The notes below the pieces were generated by a model, which made no database searches, had not been told where the DNA came from, and saw only the letters and a list, made by a program, of their open reading frames with translations. This document shows positions 10,809 through 18,655 of a DNA stretch of 64,000 nucleotides, piece after piece. The stretch is taken from positions 208,522 through 272,521 of the forward strand of contig NZ_FOJP01000009.1 in assembly GCF_900111835.1 (NCBI RefSeq). Reading direction: 5' to 3'. Each line of letters begins with the position of its first letter. Positions within the stretch are counted from its first letter, which is position 1. The translations under genes and the position numbers were made by a program. The stretch is from Metapseudomonas otitidis (GTDB lineage: Bacteria > Pseudomonadota > Gammaproteobacteria > Pseudomonadales > Pseudomonadaceae).

Positions 10809-11444
10809 TCACACGCCCTGAAAGCGCCGGTAGGCGCCGGCCTGCAGGCCATCGACCCAGGCTTCGCAGATCACCACGCCCTGCTCGGGGGTGAAGGTGG
10901 CGGGGTTGAGGCCGGACTCCAGCCACAGCCCGTCCAGCAGCGCGCTGAGGCTGATGGCTGCGAGGCCGGTGTCGAAGGCGACCCAGCCCTCCTCGTCCGC
11001 CAGCAGGGCGAGGGCGTCGGCCAGCAGGCTGCGGTAGTTGCCGTAGGACTGGTCATGGACCCGGCGGATGGATTCGATGTGGGTCACCGCGCCCCAGAAC
11101 ACCAGCCAGGCGTCGAGCAGCTGGGGGTCGAGCATCTCGGCCGAGAACGAGGCCTGGAAGAAGGCCGAGAGGCGCCGCCGGGCAGGCCCCGGGGCGGACT
11201 CCACGGCGCAGCGCAGCAGGCCCATGACCCGCTCGCTGACCGCCAGGTAGGCCTCGGCCACCAGCGCATCCTTGCCCTCGTAGTGGTGGTTGATGAGGCC
11301 GACGGAGACACCCGCCTCGGCGCAGATCTTGCGCACGGAGGCGCCCTGGAAACCGTAGCGCTTGAGGCAGACCAGGGTGGCGTCCACCAGCAGGGCCTTG
11401 CGCTGCTCCGGCTCCAGCCGGGAAAACCGCACTTCCGTATTCAT
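10809..11444 (-). CDS. TetR-family regulator, BetI-like
   Basis: A 211-residue repressor-type protein. The N-terminal HTH is VDATLVCLKRYGFQGASVRK followed by ICAEAGVSVGLINHHYEGKD, very close to the BetI-type helix-turn-helix; the rest is an all-helical ligand/dimerisation domain with WLVFWGAVTHIE. Start at 11444, with GGAG about 8 nt upstream; a GTG two codons earlier is possible. BetI relatives respond to choline, betaine or related amines, which fits an amine-catabolism neighbourhood, but the target is unknown. It lies between the LuxR gene (convergent) and the XRE-cupin gene (same strand, 43 bp). Confidence 0.85.
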   Translation of the reverse strand: MNTEVRFSRLEPEQRKALLVDATLVCLKRYGFQGASVRKICAEAGVSVGLINHHYEGKDALVAEAYLAVSERVMGLLRCAVESAPGPARRRLSAFFQASFSAEMLDPQLLDAWLVFWGAVTHIESIRRVHDQSYGNYRSLLADALALLADEEGWVAFDTGLAAISLSALLDGLWLESGLNPATFTPEQGVVICEAWVDGLQAGAYRRFQGV

Positions 11445-11487
11445 CACCACGCTCCTGTTCGTTCAACCGTGGGGCCGGGAAGCGGCC

Positions 11488-12027
11488 TCACTCCTCGCTG
11501 TGCACCACCACCAGCAACTCGGCCTGCTCCTCGCCCAGGGAGCGCAGGCGGTGCGGCTTCTGGGCGTTGAAGTGCAGCGCGTCGCCGGTTTCCAGGGTCA
11601 GGCGCTCGGACAGGAAGTCGACCTCCACCCGCCCCCGGTGGACGAAGATGAACTCCTCGCCCAGGTGCTCCTTGAAGGTCGAATGGCTGAAGTCCCGGGG
11701 GGGATGGACGATGAACGGCAGCAGCGCGCGGTCGCCGATCTGCCGGGCGAGGGAGGCGTAGGCCGGGCCCTCGTCGTCCCGCGCCAGCGGCTGCCGCTCG
11801 TCGTGGCGCACCAGGCTGTAGCCCTCGCTGGCGGCACCCTCCTCGGCGAACAGTTCCTCCACCGGCACGCTGAGCGCCTTCGACAGCTTCAGCGCGGTGG
11901 CGATGGAGGGCGTGCTCAGGCCCCGCTCCACCTTGGACAGGTAGCTCTTGGTCATGCCGGTCTTCTCGGCCAGCGTTTCCAGGGTCATCCCCAGTTTTTT
12001 TCTCAACAATTTCAATCGCATGGACAT
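11488..12027 (-). CDS. XRE-cupin transcriptional regulator
   Basis: A 179-residue protein with an N-terminal XRE helix-turn-helix (MTLETLAEKTGMTKSYLSK, VERGLSTPS; about 14-42) and a C-terminal cupin (HLGEEFIFVHRGRVEVD, about 120-136). The cupin is the small-ligand sensor in this class. I start at the ATG at 12027, since the upstream frame runs through the promoter and operator. It is divergent from a class II aldolase-lyase pair, and the intervening DNA has a perfect 8-bp-arm dyad plus a third half-site. It is very probably the autoregulated repressor or activator of those genes. Confidence 0.88.
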   Translation of the reverse strand: MSMRLKLLRKKLGMTLETLAEKTGMTKSYLSKVERGLSTPSIATALKLSKALSVPVEELFAEEGAASEGYSLVRHDERQPLARDDEGPAYASLARQIGDRALLPFIVHPPRDFSHSTFKEHLGEEFIFVHRGRVEVDFLSERLTLETGDALHFNAQKPHRLRSLGEEQAELLVVVHSEE

Positions 12028-12072
12028 GCAGAACGCCCCTTTGGCGTCGGTGCGGGAAACTTTTCTCTTGCC

Positions 12073-12110
12073 AATGACACTTTGTGTCATTTAGCTTTAT
12101 TTGTGTCATT
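12073..12110. promoter_or_regulatory. Operator: dyad plus extra half-site for the XRE-cupin regulator
   Basis: AATGACAC (12073-12080), 3-bp spacer, GTGTCATT (12084-12091) is a perfect inverted repeat, and GTGTCATT recurs at 12103-12110, 19 bp further on. The DNA is AT-rich against a high-GC background and lies between the XRE-cupin gene and the divergent aldolase. Position and symmetry fit a cooperative XRE operator covering both promoters. Confidence 0.75.
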
Positions 12111-12163
12111 CGCTTCGACATGACCGCGAGCCCCACTCGCGTCACCCGGCTAAGGATGCTCAC

Positions 12164-12946
12164 ATGGCAACTACCATGCACCTCCCCAAGGACCAACTGA
12201 TCCAGCATGCCGAACGGCAGATGCAGACCAGCCTGCTGGATAATACGTGGACGGCCCGGCAAAAACTGGCCCTGACCTGCCGAATCCTCTTCGAGGGCGG
12301 CCATGATTCCGGCCTGGCCGGGCAGATCACCTGCCGTGCCGAGGAGCCCGGCACCTACTACACCCAGCAACTGGGGCTGGGCTTCGACGAGATTTCCGCC
12401 AGCAACCTGCTGCGGGTCGACGAGGACCTCAAGGTGCTCCAGGGCCAGGGCATGGCCAACCCGGCCAACCGTTTCCACAGCTGGGTGTACCGCGCCCGCC
12501 CGGACGTGAACTGCATCATCCACACCCACCCGCTGCACGCCGCCGCCCTGTCGATGCTGGAAGTACCGCTGGCGGTCTCGCACATGGACCTCTGCCCGCT
12601 GTACGACGACTGCGCCTTCCTCAAGGAGTGGCCGGGGGTGCCGGTGGGTAACGAAGAGGGCGAGATCATCTCCGCCGCCCTGGGCGACAAGCGCGCCATC
12701 CTGCTCTCCCACCACGGCCTGCTGGTGACCGGTGCCAGCATCGAGGAAGCCTGCGTGCTGGCGCTGCTGTTCGAACGCGCCGCGAAGATGCAGCTGCTGG
12801 CCATGTCCGCCGGCGAGATCCGCCCCATCCCGCCGGCCCTCGGCCGCGAGGCCCATGACTGGATCTCCACGCCCAAGCGCCACGGCGCGGCCTTCAGCTA
12901 CTACGCACGGCGCAGCCTGCGTCAGCACGGCGATTGCCTGAGCTGA
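12164..12946 (+). CDS. Class II aldolase/adducin family protein
   Basis: A 260-residue zinc-type aldolase-fold protein. Metal ligands are visible in CIIHTHPLHAAAL (His pair) and LLSHHGLLVTG (third His); MDLCPLYDDCAFL precedes the C-terminal half. Such enzymes act as fuculose/ribulose-phosphate aldolases, decarboxylases or epimerases, and the exact reaction cannot be assigned. Start at 12164 has an AAGGA site upstream. It is followed 48 bp later by a DHDPS-family lyase, probably in one transcript under the divergent XRE-cupin regulator. Confidence 0.82.
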   Translation: MATTMHLPKDQLIQHAERQMQTSLLDNTWTARQKLALTCRILFEGGHDSGLAGQITCRAEEPGTYYTQQLGLGFDEISASNLLRVDEDLKVLQGQGMANPANRFHSWVYRARPDVNCIIHTHPLHAAALSMLEVPLAVSHMDLCPLYDDCAFLKEWPGVPVGNEEGEIISAALGDKRAILLSHHGLLVTGASIEEACVLALLFERAAKMQLLAMSAGEIRPIPPALGREAHDWISTPKRHGAAFSYYARRSLRQHGDCLS

Positions 12947-12994
12947 CCGCGCGCCACCACACAAGACCTTTCGCCCATTGCCCCAGGTGCACCC

Positions 12995-13879
12995 ATGTCC
13001 TCTTCCATCCTCCACGGCATCATCGGCTACACCATCACCCCCTTCGGCGCGGACGGCGCCCTCGACCTGCCGGCCCTCGGCCGCTCCATCGAACGCCTGC
13101 TGGACGGCGGCGTGCACGCCATCGCGCCCCTGGGCAGCACCGGCGAAGGCGCCTACCTCAGCGACCCGGAATGGGACGCGGTGGCGGAGTTCAGCCTGAG
13201 CACCGTCGCCGGCCGCGTGCCGAGCATCGTCAGCGTGTCCGACCTGACCACCGCGCGCACCGTGCGCCGCGCCCGCCTGGCCGAGCAGTTGGGCGCCAGC
13301 GCGGTGATGGTGCTGCCGGTGTCCTACTGGAAGCTCAGCGAGGCGGAGATCCTCGCCCACTACCGCGCTGTGGGCGAGGCCATCGGCATCCCGGTGATGC
13401 TCTACAACAACCCGGGCACCAGCGGCACGGACCTGCCGGTGGAGCTGATCCTGCGGATCGTCCGGGAGGTGGAGAACGTCACGATGGTCAAGGAGAGCAC
13501 CGGCGACATCCAGCGCATGCACCGGCTGCACCTGCTCTCCGACGGCCAGGTGGCCTTCTACAACGGCTGCAACCCGCTGGCGCTGGAGGCCCTGGTGGCT
13601 GGGGCGAAAGGCTGGTGCACCGCCGCGCCCAACCTCATCCCCCGGCACAACCTGGCGCTCTACGAGGCGGTGCGCGAGGGGCGCCTGGACGAGGCGCGGG
13701 AGTCCTTCTATCGCCAGCTGGCGCTGCTGGACTACATCACCCGCCGGGGCCTGCCCACCACCGTCAAGGCCGGCCTGCGCCTGACCGGGCTGGACGTGGG
13801 CGTCCCGCGCCTGCCCCTGCAGGCGCTGGATGACGAAGGGCAGCGCTACCTGAGCGGCCTGCTGGCCGAGCTGCGCTGA
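12995..13879 (+). CDS. DHDPS/N-acetylneuraminate lyase family aldolase
   Basis: A 294-residue TIM-barrel class I aldolase. Schiff-base Lys166 lies in VTMVKESTGD, and Tyr137 lies in MLYNNPGTSG. LGSTGEGAYLSDPEW is the pyruvate-binding GxxGE loop with Gly-Glu at 50-51. Length fits the family. True DapA is normally elsewhere and essential, and this copy sits among catabolic genes, so it more likely cleaves or forms a 2-keto acid (for example a sugar-acid or hydroxyproline-type 2-keto product). Likely co-transcribed with the upstream class II aldolase. Confidence 0.85.
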   Translation: MSSSILHGIIGYTITPFGADGALDLPALGRSIERLLDGGVHAIAPLGSTGEGAYLSDPEWDAVAEFSLSTVAGRVPSIVSVSDLTTARTVRRARLAEQLGASAVMVLPVSYWKLSEAEILAHYRAVGEAIGIPVMLYNNPGTSGTDLPVELILRIVREVENVTMVKESTGDIQRMHRLHLLSDGQVAFYNGCNPLALEALVAGAKGWCTAAPNLIPRHNLALYEAVREGRLDEARESFYRQLALLDYITRRGLPTTVKAGLRLTGLDVGVPRLPLQALDDEGQRYLSGLLAELR

Positions 13880-13885
13880 CCGGCG

Positions 13886-13913
13886 GCCCCGCCCGTCGCA
13901 CGGCGGGCGGGGC
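13886..13913. terminator. GC hairpin between convergent aldolase genes
   Basis: GCCCCGCCCG (13886-13895) pairs perfectly with CGGGCGGGGC (13904-13913) around an 8-nt loop, in the 37-bp gap between two convergent genes. There is no T-run on either side, so it is a weak or factor-assisted terminator, not a textbook one. Confidence 0.5.
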
Positions 13914-13916
13914 GGC

Positions 13917-14708
13917 TCAGTCGCGGTAGTCCGGTGCCACCCGGTCCAGCAGGCGCAGCAGCGCCTGCCAGGCCAGCTCGTTGGCATCCGGGTCGCTCAA
14001 CTCGCCGTCCGCCAGCGGGCGCGCGGGTTCGTTGAACTGGCGCTGGGTGTGTTCGCAGACCTCGTGGGACGGCAACAGCAGCTCGCCACCGGCCTGGGCG
14101 GCCAGCTGGATGTCGCAGGCCTTCTCCAGGTAGTACATGCGCAGGAAGGCCTGGGCCACCGTCTCCCCCACCGTCAGCAGGCCGTGGTTGCGCAGGATCA
14201 TCACCGGCTTGTCGGCAAGGTCGGCCACCAGGCGCTTCTGCTCGTCGAGGTTCAGCGCCACGCCCTCGTAGCCGTGGTAGGCCACGCGGCCATAGAACTC
14301 CATGGATATCTGGTTCACCGGCAGCAGCCCGGCCGGCTGGGCGGCCACCGCGCACCCGGCGCGGGTGTGGGTGTGCAGCACGCAGCGGGCGTCCTCGCGG
14401 GCGGCATGGATGGCGCTGTGGATGACGAAGCCCGCCGGGTTGACCTTGTGGCGGGTCGGCTCCACCGGGCGGCCCTGCAGGTCGATCTTCACCAGGTCGC
14501 TGGCGCGGATCTCGTCGAACATCAGCCCGTAGGGGTTGATCAGGAAATGGTGCTCGGGCCCCGGCAGGCGCACCGAAATGTGGGTGAAGATCAGGTCGGT
14601 CATGCGGAAGTGCGCCACCAGCCGGTAGCAGGCGGCCAGCTCCTGGCGCAGGGTGCGCTCCTCGGGGGAGCAGGACGAAGGGGGCAGCGGGGCGTGCAGC
14701 GGCGTCAT
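13917..14708 (-). CDS. Class II aldolase/adducin family protein (second copy)
   Basis: A 263-residue aldolase-fold protein, different from the one at 12164. Metal-binding CVLHTHTRAG and ILRNHGLLTVG are present, and RMTDLIFTHISVRLPG and LINPYGLMFDEI are conserved N-terminal motifs of the adducin/aldolase class. A good GGAG precedes the ATG at 14708. It is the second gene after the PotD-like binding protein (68-bp gap, same strand), an unusual pairing that may couple solute capture to its breakdown. The reaction is unknown. Confidence 0.83.
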   Translation of the reverse strand: MTPLHAPLPPSSCSPEERTLRQELAACYRLVAHFRMTDLIFTHISVRLPGPEHHFLINPYGLMFDEIRASDLVKIDLQGRPVEPTRHKVNPAGFVIHSAIHAAREDARCVLHTHTRAGCAVAAQPAGLLPVNQISMEFYGRVAYHGYEGVALNLDEQKRLVADLADKPVMILRNHGLLTVGETVAQAFLRMYYLEKACDIQLAAQAGGELLLPSHEVCEHTQRQFNEPARPLADGELSDPDANELAWQALLRLLDRVAPDYRD

Positions 14709-14776
14709 GGAAGGCTCCGGGGTCGGTGGAAGGTGAAGGGGCCCACCACGAGGGCGGGCCGGGTAGCGGCACCCTA

Positions 14777-15853
14777 TCAGCGCACCGCCCAGGCGTTGAA
14801 GCGCTCCTCCAGCTCCTCGCCGTGGTCGACCCAGAACTCCACGTCCATGGGCAGGGCGTCCGCCAGGGCCTGGGGCGTGGCCGGAATCCAGCGCGCCTGC
14901 TCGGCGTCCAGCGCGGCGGCAGCCTCACGGTTGGTCGGGCCGTAGGGGATGCGGCCGATGTAGTCCAGCTGCGGCGCCTTGCGGTTCATGTAGGCGATCA
15001 GCCGTTCGGCTTGGGGCAGGTGCCGGGAGCCCTTGATCACCGCCCAGTAGTCCATGCCGTAGAGGCTGCCGGGCAGCACCAGGGCGAAGTTGCGCCCGCC
15101 CTGGTGCGCGGCGGCCACGCGCCCGGAGTAGGAGGACGTCATCACCACATCGCCTGCCGCCAGCCACTGGGTGGGCTGGGCACCGGCCTCCCACCACTGG
15201 ATCTGCGGCTTGATCTGGTCGAGCTTGGCGAAGGCGCGGTCCACCCCGGCCGGCGTGGCCAGCACCTTGTACACCTCGCCGACCGGCACGCCGTCGGCCA
15301 GCAGGGCGAACTCCAGGTTGTACACGGCGCGCTTGCGCAGGCCGCGCTTGCCGGGGAATTTCTCCAGGTCCCAGAAATCCGCCCAGGAGGTGGGCGCCGT
15401 CTTCAGGCGGTCGGCGTCGTAGCTCAGGGCCACACCCCACACCATCGCGGCCGAGCCGCAGTCCTGGGCGGCCTGGTCGATCAGTGCCTCGCGGCCCCCA
15501 AGGCGCGACCAGTCCAGCGTCTCGAACAGGCCGCTCTCGCAGCCGCGCACCAGGTCGGGCCCCTCGATCTGCACCAGGTCCCAGTCCACGTGGCCGGTCT
15601 CGGCCATCACCCGGATGCGCGCCATCTCGCCGTTGTATTCGGTCTGGATCAGGCGGTGGCCATCCTCGGCCGCGAAGGGTTTGAAGAAGGCTTCGTCCTG
15701 GGCCTTCTGGCCGTCGCCACCGTAGCCGACCACCACCATGTCGGGCGCCGCCTGGGCACCCAGGGCGGGCAGCAGCAGGGCCAGGCAGGTGAGCAGGCGG
15801 GGCAGGAACGGCGCGCTGCGCCGGTGGAACGGAGATGAGGTGTGGTTTCGCAT
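14777..15853 (-). CDS. Periplasmic PotD-like binding protein (orphan)
   Basis: A 358-residue extracellular solute-binding protein of the spermidine/putrescine type. A basic N-terminus and hydrophobic core (LLTCLALLLPALGAQA) form a signal peptide with cleavage near AQA-A. GVALSYDADRL, TSWADFWDLEKFPGKRGLR and DVVMTSSYSGRVAAA are characteristic lobe motifs. GGGAG stands 7 nt before the ATG. No ABC permease or ATPase gene is in the window, so it either uses a transporter encoded elsewhere or is a sensor. Divergent from the flavin oxidoreductase, with an AT-rich control region between them. Confidence 0.85.
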   Translation of the reverse strand: MRNHTSSPFHRRSAPFLPRLLTCLALLLPALGAQAAPDMVVVGYGGDGQKAQDEAFFKPFAAEDGHRLIQTEYNGEMARIRVMAETGHVDWDLVQIEGPDLVRGCESGLFETLDWSRLGGREALIDQAAQDCGSAAMVWGVALSYDADRLKTAPTSWADFWDLEKFPGKRGLRKRAVYNLEFALLADGVPVGEVYKVLATPAGVDRAFAKLDQIKPQIQWWEAGAQPTQWLAAGDVVMTSSYSGRVAAAHQGGRNFALVLPGSLYGMDYWAVIKGSRHLPQAERLIAYMNRKAPQLDYIGRIPYGPTNREAAAALDAEQARWIPATPQALADALPMDVEFWVDHGEELEERFNAWAVR

Positions 15854-15927
15854 GAACGTGCTCCCAGTCTTGTTGTTGTTCAGGGATGCCCCGTCGAGGG
15901 GGCTTTCACGCTAGGGCCACGCCATTA

Positions 15928-15964
15928 AAAAAACAAGTTGATTTTTTACTGAAAACAAACAAGT
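15928..15964. promoter_or_regulatory. AT-rich divergent control region with direct repeats
   Basis: AAACAAGT occurs at 15931-15938 and again at 15957-15964, 26 bp apart, inside a conspicuous AT-rich island between the PotD-like gene and the flavin oxidoreductase. The copies lie about 80-105 bp from one start and 37-70 bp from the other. They could be a regulator site; the XRE-cupin protein encoded at 18037 is the nearest candidate. Inferred from repetition only. Confidence 0.4.
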
Positions 15965-16000
15965 AATGAATTTATAAGAAACGACCTCGCCGAGGCCCCC

Positions 16001-17950
16001 ATGTCTGCCTTCCCCCACCTGTTCGAGCCCCTGCACCTGCGCGGCAAGCGCCTGAAGAACCGCATCATGTCCAGCGGGCACGACACCAGCATGCCCACCG
16101 ACAACCGCGTCAACGACACCCTCATCGCCTACCAGCGCGCCCGCGCCGAAGGGGGCGTGGGGCTGATCGTGCTGCAGGTGGCCGGCGTCCACGACAGCGC
16201 GCGCTACACCTCCCACGTGCTGATGGCCACGGACGACTCCTGCATCGAGGGCTACCGCGAACTGGCCGAGGCCTGCCACGCCTACGACACCCTGGTGCTG
16301 TCGCAGCTGTTCCACCCCGGGCGGGAGATCATGGAGACCGCCAACGGCCTGCTGGCGGTGGCCTACGCGCCGTCCGTCACGCCCAACGAGCGCTTCCGGG
16401 TCATGCCCCGGGCCCTTGACCAGGTCATGATCGACGAGATCGTCGCCGGCTACGGCGCCGCCACCCGGCGCCTGCGCGAGGCCGGGCTGGATGGTGTGGA
16501 GGTGGTGGCCAGCCACGGCTACCTGCCGGCGCAGTTCCTCAACCCCCGGGTCAACCTGCGCGAGGACGGCTACAACGGCGATCTCGACGCCCGCCTGCGC
16601 TTCCTCCGCGAGGTGCTCGAGGCGGTGCGCGAAGCCGGCGGCGAAGACTTCATCGTCGGCCTGCGCATCTCCGCCGACGAGCGCGATCCCCAGGGGCTGA
16701 CCGAGGACGAATCCCTCAGCGCCGTGCTCGCCCTGCAGCCGCAGCTGGACTACGTGCACCTGGTGGCCGGCACCTCCGCGTCCTTCGGCGGCGCGGTGCA
16801 CATCGTGCCGCCGATGGCGGTGGCGCCGGCCTACCTGGCCGAAACCGCCGGGCATTTCAAGGCCCGGCTGGGCATCCCGCTGTTCGTCACCGGGCGCATC
16901 AACCAGCCCCAGGAAGCGGAGCAGATCATCGCCAGCGGCCAGGCGGACGTGTGCGGCATGACCCGGGCGCTGATCTGCGACCCGCAGATGCCGAAGAAGA
17001 CCGCCAGCGGCCGGGTGGACGACGTGCGCGCCTGCATCGCCTGCAACCAGGCGTGCATCGGCCACTTCCACAAGGGCTACCCCATCTCCTGCATCCAGCA
17101 CCCGGAAACCGGCCGCGAGCAGCAGTTCGGACGCCTCGTCCCCACCGATCGCCCGCAGCGGGTGATGGTGGTCGGCGGCGGTCCGGCCGGCATGAAGGCG
17201 GCCGCCGTGGCGGCCCGCCGTGGCCATCAGGTCACCCTCTACGAAGCCGGCGCCCAGCTCGGCGGACAGGTGTTGCTGGCCCAGCTGCTGCCCCGGCGCA
17301 GCGAATTCGGCGGCGCCGCCACCAACCTGCAGCGCGAGCTGGAGCTGGCCGGCGTGCAGGTGCAGCGCAACACCCGGGTGGACCTGGCCCTGGTGGAGCG
17401 GGAGCGCCCGGACCGGGTCATCCTCGCCACCGGCGCCCGCCCCTACTGGCCGGCGTTCGAACGCGGCGGCGACCTGCAGGTGGTGGATGCCTGGCAGGTG
17501 CTGCGCGGCGAGGTGAAGGTCGGTCGCTCGGTGCTGGTGGCCGACTGGCGCTGCGACTGGATCGGCCCCGGCATCGCCGAGCACCTGGTGCGCCAGGGGC
17601 ATGCGGTGCGGCTGGCGGTGAACGGCACCCACTGCGGCGAGAGCCTGCCGCTGTACGTGCGCGACCAGATGGCCGGCGAGCTGCATCGCCTGGGCATCCC
17701 GGTCACGCCCTACGCGCGGCTGTATGGCTGCGACGACGACACGGTGTACATGCTGCACAGCGCCAGCGGCGAGCCGATGCTGTTCGAGCAGGTGGACACC
17801 CTGGTGCTGTGCCAGGGCCATGCGCCGTTCGATGAGCTGGGCAGTGCCCTGGAAGGCCGGGTGCCGTTCCAGCGCATTGGCGATTGCCTGGCGGCCCGCA
17901 CAGCGGAAGAGGCGATCTTCGAGGGGCTTCAGGCAGCCTGGACGCTCTGA
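16001..17950 (+). CDS. FMN/4Fe-4S/FAD oxidoreductase, amine-demethylase-like
   Basis: A 649-residue fusion of the Old Yellow Enzyme/dienoyl-CoA reductase class: an FMN TIM barrel (about 1-340, with SHGYLPAQFLNPR at the active site), a 4Fe-4S motif with Cys345, 348, 352 and 364 (CIACNQAC then SC), and an FAD/NAD domain with VGGGPAGMKAA (391-401). Trimethylamine dehydrogenase, DgcA (dimethylglycine) and StcD (N-methylproline demethylase) share this layout. The spacing around ACIGHFHKGYPISCIQHPETG reminds me most of the demethylase branch, but I could not search. Adjacent genes (PotD-like protein, XRE-cupin regulator) fit a methylated amine as substrate. Confidence 0.82.
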   Translation: MSAFPHLFEPLHLRGKRLKNRIMSSGHDTSMPTDNRVNDTLIAYQRARAEGGVGLIVLQVAGVHDSARYTSHVLMATDDSCIEGYRELAEACHAYDTLVLSQLFHPGREIMETANGLLAVAYAPSVTPNERFRVMPRALDQVMIDEIVAGYGAATRRLREAGLDGVEVVASHGYLPAQFLNPRVNLREDGYNGDLDARLRFLREVLEAVREAGGEDFIVGLRISADERDPQGLTEDESLSAVLALQPQLDYVHLVAGTSASFGGAVHIVPPMAVAPAYLAETAGHFKARLGIPLFVTGRINQPQEAEQIIASGQADVCGMTRALICDPQMPKKTASGRVDDVRACIACNQACIGHFHKGYPISCIQHPETGREQQFGRLVPTDRPQRVMVVGGGPAGMKAAAVAARRGHQVTLYEAGAQLGGQVLLAQLLPRRSEFGGAATNLQRELELAGVQVQRNTRVDLALVERERPDRVILATGARPYWPAFERGGDLQVVDAWQVLRGEVKVGRSVLVADWRCDWIGPGIAEHLVRQGHAVRLAVNGTHCGESLPLYVRDQMAGELHRLGIPVTPYARLYGCDDDTVYMLHSASGEPMLFEQVDTLVLCQGHAPFDELGSALEGRVPFQRIGDCLAARTAEEAIFEGLQAAWTL

Positions 17951-18036
17951 AGCCGGGGCGCGCGGCAAGGGTCGAACCTGCCTTACAATGCCGCGCCCGA
18001 CACACCGGGCCGCCGGCCTACAAGGACAGCCAGACC

Positions 18037-18630
18037 ATGAGCCCACTGCCGCCCTCGCCCCAGGCCGTACCGCCTGAAAGCCAGTTCCTCGGCACCCGCA
18101 TCCGCGGCCTGCGCAAGCGCCGCGGCATGACCCTGAGCGAGCTGGCCGAGCAGAGTTCGCTCACCGCCGGCTACATCAGCCAGCTGGAACGCAACCTCGC
18201 CTACCCCTCGATCCCGGCGCTGTTCAACATCGCCCGCAGCCTGGGGGTGACCATCCAGTGGTTCTTCGGCAGCGAAGCCCCCGTGGCCGAGGCCGACCGG
18301 GGCTACGTGGTGCGGCGTAACGCCCGCATGAGCCTGCATTACGAGGACGGCATCACCGACGAGCTGCTCAACCCGCAACCCAGCCGCTCGCTGGAGGTCC
18401 TCCATTCGCGCTTTCCGCCCGGCACCTACAGCGAGGAGAGCTACAGCCACGAAGGCGAGGAAGCCGGCTACGTGCTGAGCGGGCAGTTCGAGCTGTGGGT
18501 CGGCGAACGCCACTTCCTGCTGAACGAAGGCGACAGCTTCGCCTTCTCCAGCCAGGAGCCGCACCGCTACGGCAACCCCGGCGAGCGGGATGCCCTGGTG
18601 CTGTGGATCGTGACCCCGCCGACCTTCTGA
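18037..18630 (+). CDS. XRE-cupin transcriptional regulator (second)
   Basis: A 197-residue regulator: XRE HTH (MTLSELAEQSSLTAGYISQ then LERNLAYPS, about 30-58) and a C-terminal cupin (YSHEGEEAGYVLSGQFELW and a late PHRYGNP). I use the ATG at 18037 with AAGGA upstream; the longer frame overlaps the previous gene. It follows the flavin oxidoreductase by 86 bp on the same strand and probably regulates it. Members of this class (PuuR-like) often sense polyamines or amino-acid derivatives. A TACAAT string near 17983 could be its own -10. Confidence 0.85.
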   Translation: MSPLPPSPQAVPPESQFLGTRIRGLRKRRGMTLSELAEQSSLTAGYISQLERNLAYPSIPALFNIARSLGVTIQWFFGSEAPVAEADRGYVVRRNARMSLHYEDGITDELLNPQPSRSLEVLHSRFPPGTYSEESYSHEGEEAGYVLSGQFELWVGERHFLLNEGDSFAFSSQEPHRYGNPGERDALVLWIVTPPTF

Positions 18631-18655
18631 TCCGGCGCCGCCTCGGCGACGCTCC

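Noticed and set aside
12995..13879. DapA (dihydrodipicolinate synthase) for lysine synthesis
   Set aside because: The fold and Schiff-base Lys fit, but the gene lies in a regulated catabolic cluster, so a biosynthetic role is unlikely; left as family-level call.
11444..13987. 847-codon minus-strand frame across the XRE operator, the aldolase and the lyase
   Set aside because: It crosses an obvious divergent promoter and runs antisense to two conserved enzymes; no recognisable domain.
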